Source: Rhexocercosporidium sp. MPI-PUGE-AT-0058 (lineage: Eukaryota; Ascomycota; Leotiomycetes; Helotiales). Taken from it: a stretch of DNA of 64,000 nt. The first letter of the stretch is position 1, and every line of letters begins with the position of its first letter. The DNA is taken from NCBI GenBank assembly GCA_020746875.1, contig JAGTJL010000024.1, positions 743,404 to 807,403 of the forward strand, read 5' to 3'. A model generated the notes under the pieces. That model saw only the letters and a program-made list of their open reading frames with translations. It was not told where the DNA came from and did no database searches. The position numbers and the translations under genes are program-made. This document shows positions 24,207 to 32,997 of this stretch, one piece after another.

Positions 24207-25031
24207 ATGCCGTCCGCAGACAGCACGAGCAGCAGGCTCCCCCGAATTCTCTGCCTTCACGGCGGCGGGACAACAGGAGCAATCTTCGAAATCCAAAGCC
24301 ACAAACTTCGATTTGCCCTTCGGCGGCACTTCCAATTCACATTTATTGACTCGCCATTCGAAGGTGGGCCTGGGCCCGGCGTCCTCCCCGTCTTCGACGG
24401 CGCTGGCCCCTTTCGGCGGTGGCACTGCGAAAGCCCGGAAAACAGCACCCTGAGGTCGATTATTGCAGAACGCGACATTGTACGCGATTTCATCGAGGGG
24501 ATCCTTCTCGGTGCCGCTGAGGGTGGCGCGCCTTTTGTGGGCGTCATGGCATTCTCGCAAGGCACGCGGATCGCGACGGGGTTGATGGTCGAGCAGATGC
24601 GGTCCGATTATCGAAGCGATATACCGCTGTTGAAATTCGCTGTGCTCCTCTGTGGCAATTACCCGTACCTGCCCTTCCGCGGCGTCCCTAGCATGCCGGG
24701 CTTCGTCCTTTCGCCTGACGACCTCGAGGCAGAGATCTTGTCGTCAGCGAGTCCGGCGTCGGGGAGGGAGACCGCTGCCATAGAAGAGGAGGAGATGGCG
24801 GATGAGAAGGTTCGTGTCACGGCTCCGTCAGTGCATTCGCATGGGATGCAGGATCCGTGGCTGGACGAGGGGAGGAAATTGCTGGCGACTTGTTATGAGG
24901 CGTCTTTGGCGACGCTGCTTGAGTTCCAGGGTGGCCATCGTCTCCCGCAGTCGAGGAGGGATGTCGATTTACTTGCGAAGGCGGTCGTTAATGCTTATAA
25001 GAAGGGGAGTGCTGCGGAGTGTGGGGGTTGA
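24207..25031 (+). CDS. FSH1/LovG-type serine hydrolase
   Basis: Single exon, 274 aa, typical of the fungal FSH1 family of alpha/beta hydrolases. It starts with 'RILCLHGGGTTGAIFEIQ', has the nucleophile elbow 'AFSQG' (Ser about 117), and a C-terminal 'FQGGHRLP' supplying the catalytic His. No signal peptide, so cytosolic. Relatives in polyketide clusters (LovG) hydrolyse the thioester of the finished or stalled chain. Because this cluster's synthase already ends in an R domain, an editing or later hydrolytic role is as likely as product release (inference). An insert rich in Glu/Ala near residues 185-205 is poorly conserved in composition. It is divergent from the FMO gene. Confidence 0.85.
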   Translation: MPSADSTSSRLPRILCLHGGGTTGAIFEIQSHKLRFALRRHFQFTFIDSPFEGGPGPGVLPVFDGAGPFRRWHCESPENSTLRSIIAERDIVRDFIEGILLGAAEGGAPFVGVMAFSQGTRIATGLMVEQMRSDYRSDIPLLKFAVLLCGNYPYLPFRGVPSMPGFVLSPDDLEAEILSSASPASGRETAAIEEEEMADEKVRVTAPSVHSHGMQDPWLDEGRKLLATCYEASLATLLEFQGGHRLPQSRRDVDLLAKAVVNAYKKGSAAECGG

Positions 25032-25119
25032 ATTTTGCTGTCGTATTTTGGGAATTTTGAGCTATGAAGAGTATAATTGTGGCTTGCTTCCTCATTATAT
25101 ATCTTTGAATTTGCTAGTA

Positions 25120-25572
25120 CAGTCACCGTCAACTGATATCCGTCTAAGCGAGGGTTTACACCAAAACTCACCTTAAACACTTGCCAGTTTAACCTTATTA
25201 TAAATAACCTATAGTAAAATCCTATTGTAAACTTACTAATTAGATCATAAGGTATAATTTGATAGACTTAAGACGTGTTTTAAGTATTATATAAGTAAGT
25301 GGTAGTAGGGCAAAGGTAGGGGTACGCGCAAAACGCGACTCTACCCGCAAAATGCGATACGAAAATGACACGTTATACTTTGACGAATTAATTATCAATA
25401 TTCCTCGCTTTTTAAACTAAAATAAAATCATATAAAGGTTTTATAATTGCTCTGAATACCTAAAATCAAAAGGAATAATGCTTAAAGCTCCGTGGCTGTT
25501 ACAATATGTAATAGGAGAAGTAGAATTTGGGTGGTATTCGGCTAATAGACGGATATCAGTTGACTAGTACTG
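25120..25572. mobile_element. MITE with about 27-bp terminal inverted repeats and TA duplication
   Basis: The left end (CAGTCACCGTCAACTGATATCCGTCTA, from 25120) and the reverse complement of the right end (CAGTACTAGTCAACTGATATCCGTCTA, from 25572) match closely, with the inner GTCAACTGATATCCGTCTA identical. TA dinucleotides flank both ends (25118-25119, 25573-25574). The 453-bp interior is AT-rich with no ORF. TA duplication and CAGT ends fit a Tc1/mariner-pogo-type non-autonomous element, with RIP-like decay inside. It lies between the hydrolase and epimerase genes. Confidence 0.75.
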
Positions 25573-25824
25573 TACCAGGGTGAGCAAAAATAATCATGTT
25601 AATCGATTAATAATCAGATTAATTGATTAGATTAGATTAGAATGACAGTACTGTACGAGTTGCCTGAGATGGAAAATCTGGTGGGGTCACTAGACATCGA
25701 TGTTTTAGATGATGAGATACGAGTGATAGCAATGGGCTTTCAAGCAGGAATAAGTATTATCTTTTTCTCTATTTTACCACTGCTTTACACCAAGTCCCTC
25801 ACCCACATCCAAGAATCAACTCCG

Positions 25825-27109
25825 TCAAATGCCTTTTGTCTGATTCACCGAGAACTTATATGTGGAATACGTCACGTACAATCTATCGGTGCCCCAGAAA
25901 ATCTTGTCGTCTCGCTGCCATTCGGGGTGGTTGACTGCATCTGTCCAGTCCTGCATTTGCAGAGACACTGCTGCGTATTGAGGGACGTCGGTTCCGCCTT
26001 GGCCTTTCTTCAGCTGCATCGTACCTATTCAAGAGCAGATTAGTTGGTACAGAAATTGATACGGGAGAAGGAGGCTAAGTAATCTCTCTCACCATCCTCC
26101 TCATTCCAAGTAAGCACATGCAGAGCCTCCTGATCCGTATACAAATCCAGCTTAATCCCGGAATGATTACTCGCGAGCGTCGCCGCAGGTCGCATCGTCC
26201 AATCGTAGGGCTGCGAGCGACTGATCAGAAACGTGTCATCGTACCCGGTATCTGGTTTCCTCAGCCCAGGCGCAAGTGGTCTCGGCGAGGACCAGAAGTC
26301 GTACGTCGAGTTCTTCTTATTGCCCTTGATATCTCCGGTGGGGATTCCGTATGCGTTCGTATCGAGGCGGAGGCCAGAGAAGGGTAGGTGGAGGGCGTGG
26401 TCCATAACGCGCTTGGAGGAGCCCTTGGCGAAGCCGTCGAGGTTCCAGAAGACTTGGTTGCTGATGCTGATGGGCGATGTCTTGCGGACGGGCGTCACGC
26501 CGTAGGCGATCTTCCACTCGTAGGGCGTCACCGTGTGCGTGAGCGAGGAGACGGCCACGCCGGGGAAACCGTTCTTGCCCGGCCCGTCGAAGATGACGAA
26601 CGTGATGCTGTCTTTCATGTGCGAGACGACATTGAGGCTCTCACGGCCCCAGCCCTTCTCTCCACCGTTCGTCGTGAGCGGTTTCCCGTTGGCTTGGCTG
26701 TTGCCGGACGTGTTATAGGTGACGCCGTCGAGCTCGAAGCTGGCGCCGCTGATGAGACTCGCGTAGCGCCCTGCATTCCCATCCCACCACAATCAGCAAA
26801 AGAACAGTATGAGAAGTAGGGACATGGAGACTGACCAATTGCTCCTCCCAGAAACGGATTCCGCGAAGAATTGAGATACTCGTTCGCGGTGTCGAAGCCC
26901 AGCACGATATCGATCTCCTTGCCATCCTTATCCTTGATCCAGAGATTCGCCAGCGCGCCGCCGTGCCTCGTGAAGGCGAGACGGATGCCCTCGGCCTCGA
27001 TGACATACTTGCCCTCGTTGTTTGTCGGCCATAATGCTGTGACGGCCGCGAAGGGGCTGCCGGAGCGGAAGGCGGCGATCACGCTCGCGGCGATACGCGT
27101 GAACTTCAT
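25825..27109 (-). CDS. Aldose 1-epimerase (mutarotase)-like protein, probably secreted
   Basis: Three exons, 27109-26836, 26770-26093, 26024-25825; 383 aa. An upstream in-frame Met at 27187 would add 26 residues. I prefer 27109 because 'MKFTRIAASVIAAF…AVTA' looks like a signal peptide. Family features: 'ANLWIKDKDGKEIDIVLGFD', 'NPFLGGAIGRYA' (restored by the first splice), 'NLDGFAKG', 'DDTFLI' and 'GTMQLKKGQGG' near the end. Galactose-mutarotase-fold proteins interconvert sugar anomers; some in natural-product clusters have other roles. It shares a promoter containing two copies of the cluster motif with the divergent 2OG oxygenase, so co-regulation is likely. Its biochemical role here is unknown, since no sugar-handling enzyme is visible in the cluster. 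Confidence 0.85.
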
Positions 27110-27384
27110 GAGAAAGTGGAAGATGGACATGCACGAGAGATGGGATTTCGCGAGGTGCGAGACTGAGGGGGGATTGATTGACTTCAATCAATGAAACCGG
27201 CTGGCTGAGCAATCGTCCATCGCTTCCTGCTCTCCTCTGCTCTCCTCTGCTGTCGTATGTGCTTTTCTTGATATGAGAGGTCGGGTTGGTATGCACGTCA
27301 TGATGCCCACCTTACCAAGCCATACATAGCGTTGCTACAGAAAAATGCAAACAAGCAATGACTGACTGCTGTCAGCCGCACCAA

Positions 27385-27395
27385 CGGCGACTTTT
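27385..27395 (+). promoter_or_regulatory. Shared cluster motif CGGCGACTTTT, copy 1
   Basis: Exact match between the epimerase and 2OG oxygenase starts; followed by GA, as is copy 2. Confidence 0.55.
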
Positions 27396-27505
27396 GAAAT
27401 GCGCGCATGCGGGGTTGTAATCAGCTCAGGGGTCCTCCGCGATCTCAAACCAGCTGAATACCCCTCCCTGCACTTCGCGACAACCACCTTCGAGATCCTG
27501 CACGG

Positions 27506-27516
27506 CGGTGACTTTT
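27506..27516 (+). promoter_or_regulatory. Shared cluster motif CGGTGACTTTT, copy 2
   Basis: Exact match, 269 bp upstream of the 2OG oxygenase start; also followed by GA, extending the identity to copy 1 to 13 bp apart from the Y position. Confidence 0.55.
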
Positions 27517-27784
27517 GATGTATGGTAAGATTTCTCTAGTTGGGAATACCGATGCTGCAGCCGGCAGGGAGATGCAGTGGCATCAGCCTCGTTGGATTGC
27601 AGGTTGCTTTTTACTCGTACGAGCTACACTTGTCTCCTCTTCATGCCGCGCGTCAATATAAGCACGCCATCATGGCTCCTAGTTTCCTCGTGCCAGATGG
27701 TGCCTGACTCAAACGAAACAGCTACTGTCGTTTTTGATCTCTTGTTGACTCGTCAATTTGTGTTACCGTCAGTTCTACCCTCCA

Positions 27785-28823
27785 ATGGCGGCTGCAACTA
27801 CATTCGAAGCCGCAAGCGGCACGTTTGAGATTCCCACCGTTGACATATCACCCTATCGAGTAGATCCGAGTTCTCAGGCTGCCCAGGAAGTTGTCCAGAA
27901 GGTGAAGCAAGCTTGCACAACAGTTGGTTTCCTCCAAATCGTCGGCCATGGAGTGCCTCGGAATCTCCAAGATGCCGCTCTAGAGGGGCAAGCTGCCTTC
28001 TTTGCGCTTCCATTGGAAGAGAAGAGGAAGCTCGACCGAACGCTGCCAGGTTCTTGCGGAAAGGGATATGAAGTGATGGGCACACAAGAGCAAAAGAGGG
28101 GACTTGGAGGAGATACAAAGGAGGTATGTCAAAGGAAACGATCTAATACAGACGGCCGCTAAATGGCTTTAGGGATTTTACATATCCTCTGATATCTCAT
28201 TGAGCCATCCTCTAGCCCAAGCCCATCCCTATTTTGTCGGACCCAACAAATGGCCACCCCCAGAAGTCCTCCCGTATTCCGCCTTCAAAGATCCAATCGA
28301 CAAGTATCTAGAGGAAATGAAAAATCTCATCCGGGTCATGTTCTCCATCCTCGCGGACGGTCTCCCCTACGGACCCAACGTCTTCGACGAATTCCTCTCC
28401 AACGAGCCCCTCGCCATCCTCAAACCTCTCCATTATCCGCCAACCGACAAGCCCAACGCAATCGGCTCAGGAGTCCACACTGACTTCGGGGCTCTTACCC
28501 TTTTGCTGCAGGATGATCACCCGGGTCTCGAGGTCCAATACGAGGATAACTGGAACCCCATCCCACCTAACCGCGATGCTTACGTGGTGAACATTGGCGA
28601 TATGCTGCACAGGTGGACTCGTGGACAGTACAAGAGTACCCGGCATAGAGTGGCTGTTCAGAAAGGTACTACTCATCGCTACAGTCTACCTTTCTTCTTT
28701 GATGGCAACTTGGATTGCAAGCTGGTGCCATTGGATGGCGTGAAGGAGGGAGACAAGGTGGTTACGGTCGAGGAGCATATGGTTGAGCGATTCATGAGCA
28801 CGTTCCTCAAGGAGAAGAAATAA
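27785..28823 (+). CDS. 2-oxoglutarate/Fe(II)-dependent oxygenase
   Basis: Two exons, 27785-28123 and 28173-28823, 329 aa, the usual length of isopenicillin-N-synthase-like (DIOX_N plus 2OG-FeII_Oxy) proteins. The N-terminal 'FEIPTVDISPY' and 'VGFLQIVGHGVP' and the spliced 'KEGFYISSD' are family hallmarks. Iron ligands are His215 and Asp217 in 'HTDFGALTLL' and His271 in 'STRHRV'; Arg282 in 'RYSLPFF' binds 2-oxoglutarate. All are intact. No signal peptide. Likely role: hydroxylation, desaturation or ring change of the cluster product. Start chosen at the ATG at 27785, which directly precedes the conserved N-terminus. Confidence 0.93.
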
Positions 28824-29119
28824 ATGATGGAAACCTCGAAGCTCCTATTCACATTTGACTAGGAATCTGCATGTAGCTACATATTATAATACCATTGGAT
28901 TGGAAATCCCCACTCCACCCCGCACTCACTGAAACAGCTGCACTTCCCTCTACCCGTCGGGAGACAGAGAGAGCTATCTGCTATTCGTATCCCATATCCA
29001 CGGCAGTGAGAAACTCACGGACCATTCAGCTCCCACGTGTCCCAAACTTGCAGCTCCCTTGCTTGTCCTATATATAACTCACGCATTGCAGGGCCTGCCT
29101 GGACATCAAAATGAGCCCA

Positions 29120-29144
29120 TCCTCACGTCTTCCCAACGTGAGGA
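29120..29144. repeat. Perfect hairpin, 9-bp stem and 7-nt loop
   Basis: TCCTCACGT, CTTCCCA, ACGTGAGGA: arms are exact reverse complements. It lies about 300 bp downstream of the 2OG oxygenase stop. Role unknown. Confidence 0.5.
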
Positions 29145-29599
29145 GGTAACGGGCTATCGGCAGACAATATCCCCCCACCTCTCCTCAAAATGAGCGCCCA
29201 CCTCAGGGACATCCTCCGCCTCGCCGTGCCCAGATAGGTAGGCAAGAGGCAACGTATTGTCAGCGCAAATAAACGTCCATCGCTTCCATCCACCGACATC
29301 CACCGCCATGCAGGTCACTGGGTACGAGGCGCACCTGTGCGACGATGTGGTTGCGGCGTAGATACACTCGGCCTCGGGCGGATCTACCCACATGGGGACG
29401 AAGCTACATCAACTTTGGTGGCGCTGGGCAAAAGCTTACACCTTCCACCCGTGCCGCCATCCTGCATGCCTGCGAACTAATTATGCAGGAGATGAGAGGC
29501 GCATAGGCTAAGCTCTAAGGCGCCTCGCCGCACGGGAGTTTCCCGTGTCAGGCTAAAGACGGTACGGCGCAGTACGTCAGTCTCGGATCCTGGGGTCCA

Positions 29600-29654
29600 A
29601 TTAGGGTCCGATTAGGGTCTAATTAGGGTCTAATTAGGGTCTAATCAGGGTCAG
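29600..29654 (+). repeat. Five 11-bp units with a telomere-like core
   Basis: Units ATTAGGGTCCG, ATTAGGGTCTA (three times), ATCAGGGTCAG. Each of the first four contains TTAGGG, the common fungal telomere repeat, but the 11-bp spacing is not that of telomere DNA. The sequence just before it (GGGTCCA) may be a sixth, decayed unit. Confidence 0.7.
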
Positions 29655-30075
29655 AAGCGGTTGCGGCGTAGATAAGATCCGGATCAATTGATACTGTATG
29701 TACAGTACTGTACAGTACAGTAATACAAAAACACCGAGCCCCTATGAGACCCCTGGTCCGCTGGAGAGCGGGCAGAATCATCATGGATCGCTGCAATCGA
29801 AACACTTGCCGGGCAACCAGCCAGTCGTCGAGGTGTTGGAGCGAATCGGATCGATGAAAAGCTCGTACAAGAGGGCCGCACAAGATGCCCTGGTTTGGAG
29901 TTGAGATGCTTCTTCCGCTCCCGATTAGGCACTGTCTCCTGCAGAATATGCGCTGCTCTCGAGATCTCCGAACGTTCAGAATCCACCATCATCACCTTTC
30001 TGTTCTCCTACCCCAGCATCTTGTGCAGGCCCCAGGCTGACGCTCCGCATTTACCCCATGTGGACTTGGCTACAC

Positions 30076-30103
30076 AAGCTTTGCCCAGCGCTAGGCAAAG
30101 CTT
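30076..30103. repeat. Inverted repeat with 10-bp perfect arms
   Basis: AAGCTTTGCC at 30076-30085 and GGCAAAGCTT at 30094-30103, with an 8-bp spacer. It lies 163 bp upstream of the regulator ORF and inside a stretch resembling 29421-29470. Confidence 0.5.
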
Positions 30104-30130
30104 CCACCTGTGCCACCATCTGGTATGCCC

Positions 30131-30199
30131 GTTGTACGTACAGTAGGTGGCCCATTGTACGTACAGTAGGTGGCCCGTTGTACGTACAGTCGGTTGCCC
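30131..30199 (+). repeat. Three tandem 23-bp repeats upstream of the regulator
   Basis: Units at 30131-30153, 30154-30176 and 30177-30199, consensus RTTGTACGTACAGTAGGTGGCCC; the third has two changes. Each contains the 10-bp palindrome TGTACGTACA. The array ends 66 bp before the regulator ORF, so it may be an operator or lie in the 5' leader. Confidence 0.75.
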
Positions 30200-30265
30200 C
30201 TCTAGGAGCATGCGTGGTGTACATACAAGCACCGGGCTGTTGAAGATATATCTTCAGCTTTTCCC

Positions 30266-32110
30266 TTGGCACTCGCACTCTCCCACGACACATCCTCCGT
30301 GATGGATGCCGAAGCTCGAACATCGAAAAGCTCTGGGAAACGGGATGCGTGCGATCGATGCCATGCCGGCAAAAGCCAGTGCAAAAAAAGCGCTGGTACC
30401 ACGACTTGCGATCGGTGTCGACGGCTCGACGTAGGATGCACATATAGCGCTCCGCAGAATATGGGAAGGCCTCGAAGAAGCACCGTCAGCGATAGGTCAT
30501 CACGCTCAAAAGCCCCCGCCGCAAACAGAGCAAGACAGCAAAGTCCCGCGGCTCAGCGCAAGGGAAATGCGCCCACAACGCCTCCGACCTGCCAGCAACT
30601 AGCTCCGCCCCCACCAGACACCGATCAATATCATCAGATATCCAACTTCTGCGACGAGGAGCGACAAGGCAACCATCCAAATAATGCCCATGGTAACAAT
30701 GCCCCTGCAAGACAGTAGCATTGGAAAGATGAACTGACCTGGGAGTAGACGCATTCAGTCCCTCGGCCACAATTACCAGTAATGCGCTCGAAGGTATGCC
30801 AACATCTCCTCCCCCAGATCTGCTGTGTCAGAGAGATTCTTATTTCTGTACTCCTCAACATAGACACTTTGCATCAGAATGCATTTACGTTCGCAGATTG
30901 GGGGGCCCCTTATACGTCCCCGCCGATGGAATCCACGATAGATGTAGATTCTCTTCGCTTCCCAAACGAAGATACCACGATCTCATATCCTGACGATGTT
31001 TTGCCGGAGACGACAGGCGACCAGTCGGTGTATCAGTCACATATAGCACACGCCGTGTCCACCGCACACCGACCCATGCTCCAACAACCCTCCACATCTT
31101 CTCCGTTTTTTACGACGTCCACGCACGGCGTTGAGACCTCTATGAAGCAACGAGGATCCCCTCCCGACAATTCCAACTTCCTCAATGACTGGTCGCAAAT
31201 GACGCCAGAATCCATAAACGCTTCGTCTTACTCAGAACAAAATCGGGTCCCATCCTCAATAGACAGATACGAAAAATGCATAGAGCTCCTTTCCAGACTT
31301 CACCTAGATCTTAATAAGCTGGTTAGGCAGGCCGCGCAGGATTGTGCTTATGAGCGATCGTTTGAGAATACAAGGGACCTTCCGGGAATCGATTCAATCT
31401 TGACGGCGACAAGAACGCTTGTCGAAATTGTGCAGAGCGTTTTCGTCGACTCGCCTGCAAGTAGCACAGGACCTGCGAACTCTGAGATCCCATTGACCTC
31501 ACCAATACAGCGGGATCATCTCTTTAACGACCCCGCGAGTTTCATCAGAGCTGGCTCTCTTCCGACGCCTGTAAATATAGGCAACTCTAACCAATTACCA
31601 GACCCGCGACCTGATGGTGTCCTCATTTTGTTAAGTCTTAGCTGTTACCTGCGTTTGCTACACATTTACCAGCCTTTGGTTACATCTCTATACCAGAATC
31701 TTCTTCGATCTGTTGGAGATTTGCCACCCTTACCAGCCTCAATATCCGCATCCTCATCCAACCATCATAACACACCTCCTGCGCAGGCACAGTCCTCAGA
31801 ATCTCGACCGCTCTCCTTCACCTTCGGATCCTTCCGGATGGAATCCTCCGCATTGAGCATCCAGCTACTGCTCTATCTCATAACGCAGCTTCTCGAGAAA
31901 ATCCATGGCACCATACGGGTTTGCTTCCCGCCCAAGGACGACGGTGTATTTTCTCCGACCGGGTGCTCGTGGAATCCAAACTATCAGAAACAAGGTTCTT
32001 GCCGTGAAAGGCCGGAGCACTCGATGGCGGAGGCGGCCGAAACCGCTCTCAATGAGGTTCTCGAGAGGAAGATGTGCATTATGGGCCTACTCCGGGCGGC
32101 AAGGAGCTGA
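30266..32110 (+). CDS. Zn2Cys6 transcription factor, AflR-like, likely cluster regulator
   Basis: Exon 1 from 30266 (or Met at 30302) encodes a Zn2Cys6 binuclear cluster with Cys at 29, 32, 39, 48, 51 and 58 (CX2CX6CX8CX2CX6C), then a basic 'GRPRR' linker. The C-terminal part up to 32110 has a helical segment 'ECIELLSRLHLDLNK'-like and 'LLSLSCYLRLLHIYQPL', typical of AflR-type regulators. Between 30690 and 30900 the splicing is unclear. One frame-keeping model removes 30692-30758; another removes an intron ending near 30752 plus a second from about 30795 to 30898. The protein is nuclear. It is the only DNA-binding regulator in the cluster and so the best candidate to bind the shared CGGYGACTTTY motif. 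I see no copy of that motif in its own promoter. Confidence 0.85.
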
Positions 32111-32997
32111 GTAACGTGTATAAATTAAACCAGAGCGTCTCATGACCGCTATGTTTCTTCTCGGACCGTCTAGTGTATCGGGTATGAGAATGCATCGTCT
32201 TGAATTCGATCTCTGACTTAAAGTCCATCCCTAACTCTTGTCATGGCTAGAGCATAATCTGTCAGCCTCTGATATATCATTGAACTAGATCGAAAGTCAG
32301 AGGCAAGTCAAGCAACAGGTTGCACAGCTCGGCAAAGAATTCGTTCCATGACTCGACCTGTAGCTCAACCTATAAGTAGATGAAGCAATTTGATTTGCAT
32401 AGTGACGCCGAATTGAACCTGCGAGTTTATGAATCGTGAGGCGGTATCACCGAGACAACGTGAATGGCGAGGTCCAGCCTTCCGGTACTCTTCGGTACAG
32501 GTTTCTGTCTGGGATTTCTGAGACGAGGGACTGCCAGGTGGATCCATAAAAGTACAAGCGTATTGTTGGACTTGTTGTCATACCTAATGCTATGAAAGAC
32601 GAACAAAAGATGAAGGGTTTGAGCTGTATAAAGGTTCTCTGTCCCCTTATATGTCGCATGGTCGGAGTTACCCCAGCGTGCCTTTGAATGACATTAGGAT
32701 CGGCGACGCGGAAGTAAATGCACTTGTCAAGAAGCTCTTTCGAGACGAAATGCCCATCAGTAGTGAGCTGTTTCCAACCCGTTAGAACCGGAAGCGAACC
32801 CCGACTCCGTTCCCGTTCGAGCCAACCACAGCACGGGAAGCCACCACCCCCCCGACCGGTGACAATACAAGGGGTGGTTTAAATATCCATAAGTCGCCGA
32901 TGGAATTGTTTCGCGAAAGGTCAATAATTCTTGGCTTCATTCACCGACCTCCACAAATTCACTCCGGTCGACACACGAAAGAAATACTCTTTTCCAG
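32111..32997. promoter_or_regulatory. Region between regulator and MFS genes
   Basis: Nearly 890 bp with no supported gene. It contains the MFS promoter with a reverse copy of the cluster motif, and CCACCCC…GGGGTGG complementary tracts at about 32845-32877. Confidence 0.55.
32889..32899 (-). promoter_or_regulatory. Shared cluster motif CGGCGACTTAT, MFS promoter
   Basis: Minus-strand match to CGGYGACTTTY with one change (A for the third T), 99 bp upstream of the MFS start. Confidence 0.45.

Larger units (their letters stand above)
27188..27784. promoter_or_regulatory. Divergent promoter of epimerase and 2OG oxygenase genes
   Basis: About 600 bp with no supported gene. It carries two direct copies of the cluster motif, each extended as CGGYGACTTTTGA, 121 bp apart. 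Confidence 0.6.
28824..30265. other. Repeat-rich region upstream of the regulator gene
   Basis: 1.4 kb without a supported gene. It holds a 9-bp-stem hairpin (29120-29144), a palindrome CACGGGAGTTTCCCGTG (29531-29547), an 11-bp telomere-like repeat, a diverged duplication of about 45 bp, a 10-bp-arm inverted repeat and a 23-bp triple repeat just before the regulator gene. Confidence 0.6.

Noticed and set aside
26388..26819. Plus-strand 143-codon ORF
   Set aside because: Antisense to the epimerase-like exon, whose splicing and motifs are well supported.
29600..29654. Interpretation as a true internal telomere
   Set aside because: The period is 11 bp, not 6, and cores vary; kept only as a telomere-like minisatellite.
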